A stretch of 60,264 nt of DNA, taken from a virus. The notes below the pieces were generated by a model. The model had not been told where the DNA came from. It made no database searches and saw only the letters and a program-made list of their open reading frames with translations. Position 1 is the stretch's first letter. Each line of letters starts with the position of its first letter. Of the stretch, positions 25,096 to 34,017 are shown piece by piece. Location: positions 1 to 60,264 of IMG/VR virus record IMGVR_UViG_3300035198_000074; one strand, given 5' to 3'. The translations under genes and the position numbers were made by a program.

Positions 25096-25986
25096 CTACC
25101 TCCCAATAGCTAAAAATTGCTGAAATGGGGAATTTCTGATAATAGCAGAACCAGACGTGAGTCCAGTCTTTTGGAATAGTCCTTCCTGCACCTTGACTAC
25201 AACCCCCTGATTATAGCCTGCATATACGTAACCATCTTCCGCAAGCCAGTAAGCTACCCTTGCTGCTGGTGCGCCTTTGGGGACCAATACCGCAGACATG
25301 CCTTCAATAGCAGGATAATCTAACTTTGGAGTTTCTACCCACTCTGATATTGGACTCCTGCCCGCTTCAAAATAGACTTTTTCACTATCGCTTACATAGA
25401 TGCCATTATCCACAGCCTTTACCATGGTAATCCTGCTTTTGAAAGAAATGGCATTTTTTCTTGTATCCATACGAGTAGGGATAGTGGCATCTGAGAAGAA
25501 TAGGTTGGTATTGTTAGCTGCATAAAGTCTGCTATTATACCATTCAAGTATCTGACCACCCACCATTCTTACTTTATAATCTTCTGTTGGGGTCGGAAAT
25601 GGATAGGGCAATCCTGTTCTCACATCAATATAGCCAATGATACTCATATTGGAGAAGTAGACGTAATTGCCGTTAAATGTGTAGGCAAAATCGTCATCAC
25701 CACTCACATCCTCAATCAGGATAGTGGAAGTATTGTCGGCATTGAGTCGTTTGAAAGTTGTGCCTTGCAGGTAGAGACAAATGTCGTCATTTGCCCACAG
25801 GCTTCTTATGTTAGTGCCTGATACTATTGCACTCCCGAAGCCATCTCGTAAGTGAGGCTTGCCCATATCATCAATATCCACATTCTCAATCTCGTAGAAG
25901 TAGGCTCCATCCTTGCGAAGTCTGTTGGTTGCAAGGTCAGATACATTATCAATTCCATAGACTCGTGTAATTTTATAATCAGGCAT
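25096..25986 (-). CDS. Tail stabilisation/structural protein
   Basis: A 296-residue protein. Start ATG 25986 is chosen because AAAGGAGG lies 8 bases upstream; a longer frame begins inside the previous gene. It starts MPDYKITRVYGIDNVSD and contains ENVDIDDMGKPHLRDGF, VYFSNMSIIGYIDV and LYAANNTNLFFSD, repeated blade-like beta units. I recall this pattern in podovirus tail proteins adjacent to the neck and fibres. Confidence 0.65.
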   Translation of the reverse strand: MPDYKITRVYGIDNVSDLATNRLRKDGAYFYEIENVDIDDMGKPHLRDGFGSAIVSGTNIRSLWANDDICLYLQGTTFKRLNADNTSTILIEDVSGDDDFAYTFNGNYVYFSNMSIIGYIDVRTGLPYPFPTPTEDYKVRMVGGQILEWYNSRLYAANNTNLFFSDATIPTRMDTRKNAISFKSRITMVKAVDNGIYVSDSEKVYFEAGRSPISEWVETPKLDYPAIEGMSAVLVPKGAPAARVAYWLAEDGYVYAGYNQGVVVKVQEGLFQKTGLTSGSAIIRNSPFQQFLAIGR

Positions 25987-27079
25987 CGAGGAAGCCTCCT
26001 TTATACCCATAGTATGACGCATTTGAATAACTTGTGCCATTATTAATTCTAATGTCTCTTACCCACCCAGCATAGGGAGGTTCCGTTATTGCTTCTGATG
26101 GCGATGGGGAAGGACTCATAGATGGACTGACGGATAGACTTAAGCTTGGGCTTAATGAAGGAGAAATGCTTGGCGAAGCGCTCGGCGAAACACTGGGCGA
26201 TAGACTTGGACTAATACTTGGACTCTTAGACGGCGATCCGCTTGGAGAAATACTTGGACTTAATGATGCACTGGGGCTGAGTGAAGGACTCACAGATGGA
26301 GACGCAGAAGGTGACTCAGACGCAGAAAGTGACGCTGAGGGACTTAGCGAAGGACTCATGCTCGGCGATATAGAAGGCGAAGCCGAAGGGGAAACACTTG
26401 GTGAAAGCGATGCAGAACCTATTGCCACACTTGGGCTTGCAGATGGAGACTCGCTTGGACTTATTGACGGAGATAGACTCGGAGAAATAGATGGAGATAA
26501 AGACGGAGACACCGATGCTGATGGACTCAAGCTTGGGCTTTCACTTGGAGAAATAGAAGGAGAAATGCTTAGACTAATGGATGGGCTTGCGGATGGAGAA
26601 ACTGAAGCTGATGGAGATAAGGAAGGACTTGCCGAGGGCGACATAGATGGTGACAAGCTTGGTGACTGCGAGGGCGATGCTGAAGGAGAAAGCGATGGCG
26701 ATTCGGAAGGTGACTCACTGGGACTCATTGAGAGCGACATACTTGGAGAAACTGATGCTGAAGGACTTAATGAAGGACTTTCAGATGGAGACTTACTGGC
26801 ACTTAGCGAAGGAGATGCGGATGGCGACAAACTCGCACTCTCAGAAGGTGATTTAGAAGGTGATAGACTCGGACTTTCTGATGGCGAGGGTGAAGGGCTA
26901 ACAGATGGAGATATTGATGGGCTAAGGCTTGCACTTGGCGAAAGCGATGGACTGGCACTTGGCGATTCGGATGGACTTACCGATGGAGATAAGCTTGCCG
27001 AAGGGGCACTAATAATCACCTCATCGCCAGCATTACTGATAACTTGATTGCCTAAATTGTCTATGACATATAAAGCCAT
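25979..27079 (-). CDS. Ser-Pro-Ser-X repeat fibre protein
   Basis: A 366-residue protein. A short N-terminal module (MALYVIDNLGNQVISNAGDE) is followed by about 300 residues of (S-P-S-X)n and a 30-residue C-terminal tail (GWVRDIRINNGTSY and YYGY). That tail recurs at the end of the 27899-30496 protein. The N-terminal module resembles the 37-residue gene at 27100-27213. It probably forms an extended fibre or stalk attached by its ends. Confidence 0.65.
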   Translation of the reverse strand: MALYVIDNLGNQVISNAGDEVIISAPSASLSPSVSPSESPSASPSLSPSASLSPSISPSVSPSPSPSESPSLSPSKSPSESASLSPSASPSLSASKSPSESPSLSPSASVSPSMSLSMSPSESPSESPSLSPSASPSQSPSLSPSMSPSASPSLSPSASVSPSASPSISLSISPSISPSESPSLSPSASVSPSLSPSISPSLSPSISPSESPSASPSVAIGSASLSPSVSPSASPSISPSMSPSLSPSASLSASESPSASPSVSPSLSPSASLSPSISPSGSPSKSPSISPSLSPSVSPSASPSISPSLSPSLSLSVSPSMSPSPSPSEAITEPPYAGWVRDIRINNGTSYSNASYYGYKGGFLDA

Positions 27080-27099
27080 AATTCTCTTTTATTTACCTT

Positions 27100-27213
27100 T
27101 CAATCATTTCCCATACCTGACCCACAATCAATGGCCATACCCTTTTCCGAATTCCCTACATTGTCAATCACATCGTTGGTCAAGTTATCTATCACTTGTC
27201 TTGGAATAGCCAT
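27100..27213 (-). CDS. Short relative of the fibre N-terminal module
   Basis: A 37-residue protein, MAIPRQVIDNLTNDVIDNVGN onwards in content, matching the spacing of the VIDNL and VI.N.G motifs of the neighbouring SPSX protein. It may be a truncated duplicate or a free-standing attachment peptide. The ribosome site is a distant GAGGA. A 16-codon frame with a perfect AGGAGGAG site lies just before it (27219-27269). Confidence 0.4.
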   Translation of the reverse strand: MAIPRQVIDNLTNDVIDNVGNSEKGMAIDCGSGMGND

Positions 27214-27334
27214 TTACTCTAATTCCTCAATGCTCGACTTGTCTCGTCCCATGAATAGGAATAAGCCATTTTTCTCCTCCTATAATTGTTTTCTCATAAC
27301 AATTCTATTATGAACTTAAATATTGTTCTCATTT

Positions 27335-27883
27335 TCAATACCATTCTACCCAATAATTTAGAGATGCAGAACCAGAAGTGCCAATCTTATAATAGTTATT
27401 TGGTAAAACCATAAATGCCAACGTAAAGGCAGTACTATTATAAGACACTCCAGCAACTATAGTTGTTGGGGGATTACTGGCGTCTGTATAAGCATACTGC
27501 CAACCAGAGGTAGATACCAAAGTAACCACTACAAATATTGTTTTACCTGTTGTGTTCTGATACACTGTTCCAATTGCACGTGAAGCAGTAACCACATTTT
27601 GGGTAGAAAATGGAGCAGCTGTTATTGTTACGTCAACCTCATCATCAGTGGCATCATCTGCAACTGTTAGGGTAATGTTAGTTCCTTCAACTAAGTTAAG
27701 CCTTTTTCTTGTTCCAACGTTCGCTCCGCTATTCTTTCTTACCGTAACTTTCTGAGCATCAGCTAAAAGTCCTGACAATCCTGCTACACTAATCTCATCA
27801 CTTCCTCCATCCTGATGGGAAGTTGAATGAGCTTTTGGACTATGAAGATCGGCATCAGTCAAATCTTTATGATATACAGTCAT
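27335..27883 (-). CDS. Tail fibre protein
   Basis: A 182-residue protein with ribosome site GGGAGGTAATAACAA. Residues about 15-45 (HSTSHQDGGSDEISVAGLSG) and the following KNSGANVGTRKRLNLVEG match the collagen-like/adhesin-linker blocks common in phage tail fibres. The rest is beta-rich and ends in aromatic residues (YWVEWY). Probably a trimeric fibre segment. Confidence 0.65.
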   Translation of the reverse strand: MTVYHKDLTDADLHSPKAHSTSHQDGGSDEISVAGLSGLLADAQKVTVRKNSGANVGTRKRLNLVEGTNITLTVADDATDDEVDVTITAAPFSTQNVVTASRAIGTVYQNTTGKTIFVVVTLVSTSGWQYAYTDASNPPTTIVAGVSYNSTAFTLAFMVLPNNYYKIGTSGSASLNYWVEWY

Positions 27884-27898
27884 TTGTTATTACCTCCC

Positions 27899-30496
27899 TT
27901 AATAAATATAATAAATTGCTGGTACATAACTACTTCCATGACTTTCCCTAATATCCCTTACCCAATCCCCGAACTCGAAATCCCCTGCAACCTGTGGAGA
28001 AGGAGATGCGGAAGGAGACGGTGATGGTGATTTAGATGGAGAACGAGATGCCGACATGGATGGGGAGCGACTCGGACTCTCCGATGGACTCTTACTTGGC
28101 GATGCAGAAGGCGACATAGAAGGAGAGCAAGAAGGCGATGCAGAAGGTGATGCGGATGGACTCTTAGATGGAGATATAGATGGAGACAAGCTTGCAGACG
28201 GCGATAGACTTGGCGATATAGACGGCGATAGGCTTGGCGAGATGCTTGGACTTAGTGAAGGAGATGCGCTTGGCGAAATTGATGGCGATAAACTTGCCGA
28301 GGGAGATAGGCTGGGCGACTCCGAGGGAGATTCACTTGGAGAGATGCTTGGGCTAAGCGAGGCACTGGGGCTAAGTGATGGACTCTCACTGGGGCTAAGT
28401 GATGCAGAAGGACTAAGCGATGGGCTTGGCGAAGGTGAGAGCGATGGACTGGCAGATGGAGACATTGATGCCGATCCAGGAGTTTCTTCCGCTCCCCAAC
28501 TTCCCCAGGCTGGTTCTGGATCAAGATATTGTCGAACAAAATAATCATCAATACTATGTGTAATATAATAAGCATCAGTATAAAAATCTCCCCAAGCTAA
28601 ACATTTGCCACTTGCAAATGCTTTCACGGAAGCAATGGCAATAGAAGCGGGTGACGTAAAAAGACTGACTCCACCAGAAAAAATATCACAAAGAAAATTT
28701 GTGCCGTCTGACCAAATTTTAACCACAAGGTTGCTGTTAGCAGTAAGTACAGTTGCGGTGGTAGTCCATGCACTCCCTGTCCAAAAATGAAATGTGCCAC
28801 CTGTATCTTGGTATAGAACGGAAATCTTATTCGGATTAGTAGCAGCATTGGAATTATATCTCATAAAGTAAAATCTTCTCTTCGGCCCAGCAACGGCAGC
28901 GGTTCCTATTAAGTGAGCAACTGTATCTGAATCAAAAAGACCAACTATACTTTGATGACCTGCGGTTGTACCACCAATGTGTGTGTTCCACTTATTGATA
29001 GTAGCTTCAAATGCCCAATCGGCAAGAATAGCACCAGCAATTCCGCAATCGTCAGTACTATCTTCTGTAAGTGTATACTCTCCTGATCCATGTGATAAAG
29101 CACCTGTTCCAGATACAGCTTCCGTAAAACTGCCAGCAACCCCGTCATCACCCTTTATAAAAGTATTTATAATATTTGAAACAGAGGTTGCGTCTGCCTT
29201 TCCATAATACATATAGAAAGTCGTTGCACCTGTTCCAATGGAATCAAATTCAATGAAGAATTTTGCTATGGGTCTCTCGCTGGTAGCTTGTCCAATAAGT
29301 GGATAACCTGTACTTGCATACCCAGAATAAAAAAGAGTAAACTGCTTATTTGCATCAACTACAATATTCTTTAATGCATCTGTAAGAGGACTACTCCTAT
29401 AAATATGTAATGCTTCCCAAGACCAATCTGCATTTCGAGCTAATACCTTACCCTGATATATCCACGTCTTCTTATCAGTACAAGTAAATAGAGCAAGTTC
29501 AAAATTCACAGAAGCAACTATCTCACGAACACAATACATATAGTAAATGCCATTGTAGAGCGAAACATGTACATGGCCTAAACCACTTTTAAAATCGCTG
29601 TCTTCAGCTGGGTAAGCGATTGGATTCCCCCCATCTCTGGTAAAGTTCTCAACAACATTGGTTGTATTATTCCAAGTAAAAGTAGCTAATAAAAGTTTTC
29701 CTCTATTATTTCCTAAAAATGTTGTTCCTCCCGCAGCCCCCGTCACATACCAGAGATAAAAAACTCCACCTTCATAAGTAAGACTTGGTTGATAACAATT
29801 CCTTTCATTTGTATCTGAATACTTCTCATAAGAAGCCGTACCATCAACCAAGACTCCCAATTTTGTCCAACTCTTTCCATCAGACGAATAGGCCAAACCA
29901 ACTGTCGTATTATTATGCAGCGGTTCTTTGCCTGCTCCAGATTTCGACCCAGCATAGGCAATGAACCACTTTGAATAATCAGAAACGTAAACCATGGATG
30001 GATCGGCGCAATGGTACTCATCCCATTCACCAGTACCACCCAAAGAAATGACAGGATTTGTAATTCCAGTCTCCACCCATGTTATCCCATCATTACTTCG
30101 AACTATACAGGGAGTTTCACTTGCATCAGGCGGATATGGAGTATAAACCATCCAATATTTATAACCATCTACCGCAGAATCAAAGTAGAGTACATCTGGA
30201 TGAACAACCCCATTTGCACCCTGCAATGGCAAAGTCAATGGATTGAATCTATATTTTAGAAACGATTTACCAAATAATGAATAACTTTTGAGAAAATAAT
30301 CCAGAAGAGTTTCACCATCAGCCTTTGTAAATCGAAGATCACCAAAATCAGCAAGGCAGTGGTCATTGCAATCAACATCCGCACCGGCATCTGCATTCTT
30401 ACCAACCAGCAATTTCATCTGGTAATTGGTGACAGCACCAGAGGCACGACTTAATGTAATACTCTTACGATATGCCCAACCAGTTAACCACGCCAT
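27899..30496 (-). CDS. Tail spike: DUF2341 lectin split by a propeller, plus SPSX stalk
   Basis: An 865-residue protein. Residues 1-75 (AYRKSITL, DLRFTKADGETLLDYF) match the first half of DUF2341. The second half appears only at about 405-440 (TTFYMYYGKADATS). Between them lie repeats resembling a five-bladed GH43/sialidase-type propeller (YKYWMVYTPY, WFIAYAGSKSG, FYLWYVTG, YYMYCVREI). About 445-660 is another lectin-like beta domain, about 672-830 is (S-P-S-X)n, and the end repeats the GWVRDIR-type tail as GDWVRDIRESHGSSY. A carbohydrate-binding or -cleaving receptor protein is likely. Confidence 0.7.
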   Translation of the reverse strand: MAWLTGWAYRKSITLSRASGAVTNYQMKLLVGKNADAGADVDCNDHCLADFGDLRFTKADGETLLDYFLKSYSLFGKSFLKYRFNPLTLPLQGANGVVHPDVLYFDSAVDGYKYWMVYTPYPPDASETPCIVRSNDGITWVETGITNPVISLGGTGEWDEYHCADPSMVYVSDYSKWFIAYAGSKSGAGKEPLHNNTTVGLAYSSDGKSWTKLGVLVDGTASYEKYSDTNERNCYQPSLTYEGGVFYLWYVTGAAGGTTFLGNNRGKLLLATFTWNNTTNVVENFTRDGGNPIAYPAEDSDFKSGLGHVHVSLYNGIYYMYCVREIVASVNFELALFTCTDKKTWIYQGKVLARNADWSWEALHIYRSSPLTDALKNIVVDANKQFTLFYSGYASTGYPLIGQATSERPIAKFFIEFDSIGTGATTFYMYYGKADATSVSNIINTFIKGDDGVAGSFTEAVSGTGALSHGSGEYTLTEDSTDDCGIAGAILADWAFEATINKWNTHIGGTTAGHQSIVGLFDSDTVAHLIGTAAVAGPKRRFYFMRYNSNAATNPNKISVLYQDTGGTFHFWTGSAWTTTATVLTANSNLVVKIWSDGTNFLCDIFSGGVSLFTSPASIAIASVKAFASGKCLAWGDFYTDAYYITHSIDDYFVRQYLDPEPAWGSWGAEETPGSASMSPSASPSLSPSPSPSLSPSASLSPSESPSLSPSASLSPSISPSESPSESPSLSPSASLSPSISPSASPSLSPSISPSLSPSISPSLSPSASLSPSISPSKSPSASPSASPSCSPSMSPSASPSKSPSESPSRSPSMSASRSPSKSPSPSPSASPSPQVAGDFEFGDWVRDIRESHGSSYVPAIYYIY

Positions 30497-30497
30497 T

Positions 30498-31418
30498 TTA
30501 GTATCCTATCCCCGACCCTGACCGTATCGTAAAAGTCTTATCAGGTTTATTGAGTAATATTCCCTTCCGCTTGGCATTGCGCTTTGCTTCCTCAAATAAT
30601 CCACGATGGTATTCTGCCTTTTGAGGAAAGTAGGTATACTTATCGGGCTTGAGGAAGGCACGTTTGGCAATCCCATCTACCAAGTCATCTATTAAGTCTT
30701 CCTGGATGTCAGTTATTTCTGTCAAGGAAGTAATATCAGATACGGCGAATCTTGCAGTAGGCAATCTGCTAACCGTCATAAGCAACGTATCTCGCACCTT
30801 GCGCAATATGGCGTTGGTATTTGCTTCACAGACAAGCGCATCAGTTACTGTAATCGAGGTTGTGCCTTCAGTGGCTACTGTGTAGTAGCCGTCATTACTT
30901 GTTGTGCCAGACACGTAGAACTCATCACCCACTGCGAAGTCCGAGAAGTCTCCCCCAACCTGGGAAATGGTTACGCCATTAAAAGTAATGTTAGAAGCCC
31001 CTGTTACCTCGCCTTCATCGTCAAACTTTGGGTAAATGGATAAGTAGCCAGAATACGCCCCTGGACAGAAGCGAGAAGGTATCCCTGTCGTGCTGCGCCA
31101 ATCAGAGATAGTTTTATCGAGGACGGATTCAGTTGTCCGTAGTAATGGACCAAATGAAGAGTTAGTCTCCAGTCTTGCGTCATGCACACTGATGACACGT
31201 GAATCGAGGGCATAAACGCCTACATTGCTTATAAGCTTGATAGTGCGTATCGCCTCAGTTGTCTGATCCCTGATTGGTAAAGCGGACTTTACCAGTTCAT
31301 TGATAGCACGATTTAGAAGGTGGATAAGCTCCGTATTGCTCCATAAATATTTCTGGCTATCTGTATCATCCAACACCTCTTCCCTTGTCCAATTTATTAC
31401 ATCAGCTACGGTTGACAT
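30498..31418 (-). CDS. Head-to-tail adaptor protein
   Basis: A 306-residue protein with ribosome site GGAGGAAGAAA. The N-terminus (VINWTREEVLDDTDSQKYLWS) and the following helix ELIHLLNRAINELVKSA match podovirus adaptor/gp4-like proteins that join portal to tail. A small beta domain appears inserted at about 142-200 (ITFNGVTISQVGGDFSDF, DGYYTVATEG). The C-terminal helices resume the adaptor fold. Confidence 0.7.
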   Translation of the reverse strand: MSTVADVINWTREEVLDDTDSQKYLWSNTELIHLLNRAINELVKSALPIRDQTTEAIRTIKLISNVGVYALDSRVISVHDARLETNSSFGPLLRTTESVLDKTISDWRSTTGIPSRFCPGAYSGYLSIYPKFDDEGEVTGASNITFNGVTISQVGGDFSDFAVGDEFYVSGTTSNDGYYTVATEGTTSITVTDALVCEANTNAILRKVRDTLLMTVSRLPTARFAVSDITSLTEITDIQEDLIDDLVDGIAKRAFLKPDKYTYFPQKAEYHRGLFEEAKRNAKRKGILLNKPDKTFTIRSGSGIGY

Positions 31419-31668
31419 TTTCTTCCTCCATGTATCTATATTCCTTTAAATTTAGCTCTTCCTCCATTTGCTTGTATTGCTTCAATTTCTCGTGCATAGC
31501 CTTCGTCATGGCCATCGCTTCTCGACACTTCAACTTCAATCCTGCATCATCAGTCATATGGTAAATGTCCCGCAACGTTTGACAGATGGAATGATGCCCT
31601 TCCCACCTCGTCTTATCCATTTCCTCTAATGGAGCAGGTTCACGCTTGGGGAGATGCTTAAATCCCAT
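31402..31668 (-). CDS. Small helical protein, paralog A
   Basis: An 88-residue protein. Start ATG 31668 aligns its N-terminus with the upstream paralog (MGFK versus MPYK) and overlaps that gene's stop. It contains ICQTLRDIYHMTDDAGLKLKC and AMTKAMHEKL. Two relatives lie at 31658-31891 and 35404-35712. Function unknown; it probably has a helical bundle fold and may assist virion assembly. Confidence 0.6.
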   Translation of the reverse strand: MGFKHLPKREPAPLEEMDKTRWEGHHSICQTLRDIYHMTDDAGLKLKCREAMAMTKAMHEKLKQYKQMEEELNLKEYRYMEEENVNRS

Positions 31669-31891
31669 CCTGATACTCTGGTTTGCCGAGTCCATATTTC
31701 TCCTTGTATTTTGACAACTTCTCACACATAGCTTTCCCCATAGCCATCGCCAGACGACACTTAAGTCTTATTTCCTGGTTATCTGTCATATGATACATAT
31801 CACGTATCGTTTGACACAAGGTATTTTCCCCTTCGTAAATCTTGCGATCCATGACCCTTTCTGGCACAGGGTCTCTACGTTTGTAGGGCAT
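31658..31891 (-). CDS. Small helical protein, paralog B
   Basis: A 77-residue protein with ribosome site GAAGGAGGCAGCAA. It contains LCQTIRDMYHMTDNQEIRLKC and AMGKAMCEKLSKYK, nearly the same pattern as paralog A, so the two are a tandem duplication. It overlaps the glycosyltransferase gene at its start. Confidence 0.6.
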   Translation of the reverse strand: MPYKRRDPVPERVMDRKIYEGENTLCQTIRDMYHMTDNQEIRLKCRLAMAMGKAMCEKLSKYKEKYGLGKPEYQDGI

Positions 31892-33632
31892 TTGCTGCCT
31901 CCTTCAGCCATTCATTAAAACGCCCCTTACATCTTCCCCAAAATGGAATCTCATCTGCCATAGTCCAATCCACCACCTGACCTCGGTAGCCACTTGGGTC
32001 AAAAATGTTGCGAGTTAGGGCATCCCCATGGCGAATATCAACATAGGGAATTTCAGACATCCATGTGTCAAAACCATGAGGAGTTAATTGCCTGTATTCT
32101 TCCCTGCAATGCCCGCCTGGTTCAAAGTGCCTGCGTCCTCCTATCACTCCTTGCTCAATTAATCTTACCCTATTGCGGTAATATTCAATAAGAATATCTC
32201 GGTATGCACACAATCCCGACACCTGCTTAGCTTTAAAATGGAGCGCTTGACCATCTCCTGCCCTCACTTTCCACCAATTGAGGTTATAATAGAATGTATC
32301 CTTTCTTGGAGGCGTAAATTCAAAATGGCACTTCGGGTAGAGGATGTCGTGTTCGACCATAAATGCAATGTCAGTATCAAGCGCCTCCAATCCAGCCAAC
32401 TGTTGCTTAGCCATGGTAAGGTATCCCCTCTTCATATTTAATACTATATTTTCGCCAAAATTGATAGGGGATAAGGAGACAGTAATAAGTCTATACCCAT
32501 TTGAGGAAGCAAGTAACTTTGTTTTCACAGCTTCAAAAATCGTAGGATCAATCCTGTTATCTGTGTAAAAACACAAGCCTTTTGTGGGATGGGATGCACC
32601 TTTTGGCACAGGAGGAGGGATGCTTTTCCTTGATTCCATGCTATATGGCACAAATGACTTACTGGCCTCCCGCAACTGTCGCCTGTCTTCTTCCGACCAT
32701 CGTGGCACAGGCCAAAATTTGTCAATAAGCCAAATAAGTGGGTATTTTTGGTGAGGCCATTTATTGCCAAAGAATATTTCCCTGGCCCGCTTCTTGGCGA
32801 ACTCAACCTGTTTACCAGAGAGTGTATAAGGAAACCCAAAATCTCCCCCTTGTGTCCTAAACATATGGGCATACCAGGTATTGTGATTACATACAACTCT
32901 ACCCCCTGATAGCCATGTTTTTACTGCTACCTCTATCCCCTGGCTTCCCCATGATCCAAAATCCTCATCACACAAATTAAGCTCCCAAAATTTATCTCTG
33001 GTTACCATGAAAAAGGAACCCTGAAGCGACATTGTTTCGGTGAGTTGCTTCTTCCTTGCTTCTGGACGGGACTTAAACTCCCGAAAATATTGAAAATGGG
33101 GTTCTGGGTCGAAGCAGTAGGAAGTAGATTGAGGGTTAGTTTTGGCGATCCAGCATATATCCATGGTGGTGGCCTTACCGCATAATATCTCCTGCCCACT
33201 TTTATCTTTCCCTATTACCTCTCTGCATGGCCCTGATGGACTCTGGTAACGTCTATGGCCATCTGGGCATACCCAATCAAATGCATGCAGATTGCGCATT
33301 ACTGGCACCATAGTCCAGTCATCCTGCATATCTTTCATTAACTTAACATCGAACCCTTCATCGAAGGCGCAATGGGCGTCAACTTTTGCGATATACTTGG
33401 CCTTAGATAGCTTAACGCATTCGTTGGTAATTGCCCTTTGCCCAATGGGGGTACTATGATAAATCATGTGGACTAAGGGATGATCGTTAATTGGCGGGTC
33501 AGGCCAATTGCCATCACACCCTATGATTATCTCAGTATTCCCCCTGATATTCTTGAGTAAATCCTCCACGGTGCGGGCAAGAAATACCTCATTTCTCGCA
33601 GGAATGCAGATACTCAAATCAACCTTTGCCAT
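31875..33632 (-). CDS. Two-domain glycosyltransferase
   Basis: A 585-residue protein. Residues about 1-330 are a GT-A fold family 2 transferase: LSICIPARN, then IIGCDGNWP and AKYIAKVDAHCAFDEGFD with a DxH-type metal motif. This half is paralogous to the 36965-37963 protein. Residues about 350-585 (FYTDNRIDPTIF, INFGENIVLN, FMVEHDILYP, YYNLNWWK) are paralogous to the 35699-36373 protein. It is therefore a fusion of two families that also exist separately in this cassette. It probably adds sugars to virion protein or to host glycans. Confidence 0.7.
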   Translation of the reverse strand: MAKVDLSICIPARNEVFLARTVEDLLKNIRGNTEIIIGCDGNWPDPPINDHPLVHMIYHSTPIGQRAITNECVKLSKAKYIAKVDAHCAFDEGFDVKLMKDMQDDWTMVPVMRNLHAFDWVCPDGHRRYQSPSGPCREVIGKDKSGQEILCGKATTMDICWIAKTNPQSTSYCFDPEPHFQYFREFKSRPEARKKQLTETMSLQGSFFMVTRDKFWELNLCDEDFGSWGSQGIEVAVKTWLSGGRVVCNHNTWYAHMFRTQGGDFGFPYTLSGKQVEFAKKRAREIFFGNKWPHQKYPLIWLIDKFWPVPRWSEEDRRQLREASKSFVPYSMESRKSIPPPVPKGASHPTKGLCFYTDNRIDPTIFEAVKTKLLASSNGYRLITVSLSPINFGENIVLNMKRGYLTMAKQQLAGLEALDTDIAFMVEHDILYPKCHFEFTPPRKDTFYYNLNWWKVRAGDGQALHFKAKQVSGLCAYRDILIEYYRNRVRLIEQGVIGGRRHFEPGGHCREEYRQLTPHGFDTWMSEIPYVDIRHGDALTRNIFDPSGYRGQVVDWTMADEIPFWGRCKGRFNEWLKEAANALQT

Positions 33633-33653
33633 CTATCCCTCACTAAATTTTAC

Positions 33654-33681
33654 TTGACAAATTAGAACTATATGCTATATT
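33654..33681 (+). promoter_or_regulatory. Promoter of the Tad2-like gene
   Basis: A consensus -35 TTGACA (33654-33659), a 16-base spacer, and -10 TATATT (33676-33681) preceded by TGC, an extended -10. It lies about 25 bases before the first ribosome site of the only plus-strand gene in this minus-strand block. The 11 bases TATGCTATATT recur at the small-terminase promoter (51471-51481, minus). Confidence 0.75.
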
Positions 33682-33705
33682 TCCCATATCAAATATCCGC
33701 TATGA

Positions 33706-33759
33706 AAGGAGTCAATAATGTCAGACAACGATAAGGAGTCAATAATGCCAGACAACGAT
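33706..33759 (+). repeat. 27-bp tandem duplication of ribosome site and start codon
   Basis: 33706-33732 and 33733-33759 are identical except for one base (T/C after ATG). Each copy carries AAGGAG and an ATG, so the gene has two in-frame starts, each with its own Shine-Dalgarno, adding 9 residues if the first is used. Confidence 0.9.
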
Positions 33760-34017
33760 TATTATAAACTTGAAGTATCACCTACGCATCCAACTACCCC
33801 AATACTTAATAACTTTGGGATTGCCATGGACCGAATTCTAAGCGGCTTTGTCATGCGAAGGTTATCATGGCCCGACGATGGAACTGTAGTAGCCATGCAT
33901 AATGACATATTGTCCATATTCATCCCAACCGATAAACAGTGGCATCCCCTTATGGTATCCATCGCTGACATAGCTGGGGAAGACTGGGTAACTGCATCAC
34001 CCCCAAGAGTTAATTAA
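33718..34017 (+). CDS. Tad2-like (DUF2829) protein, candidate anti-Thoeris factor
   Basis: A 99-residue protein (or 90 from ATG 33745). The core fits DUF2829 as I know it: FGIAMDRILSGFVMRRLSW, then LSIFIPTDKQWHP and DIAGEDW, the conserved Arg-x-x-Trp and the C-terminal Trp/Asp/EDW features. Tad2 proteins of this family bind the cyclic ADP-ribose signal of Thoeris defence and block it. The lone plus-strand orientation inside late minus-strand genes, the private sigma70-type promoter and convergent neighbours are typical of an added cargo gene. Anti-defence activity is inferred, not shown. Confidence 0.65.
   Translation: MSDNDKESIMPDNDYYKLEVSPTHPTTPILNNFGIAMDRILSGFVMRRLSWPDDGTVVAMHNDILSIFIPTDKQWHPLMVSIADIAGEDWVTASPPRVN

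Noticed and set aside
24292-25113. Long open frame on the plus strand rich in Leu-Gly-Asp repeats opposite the SPSX gene (and the same at 26166-27047 and 28056-28544)
   Set aside because: It is the antisense shadow of 12-base SPSX codon repeats: no ribosome site and no plausible fold, and the minus-strand proteins continue into real domains.
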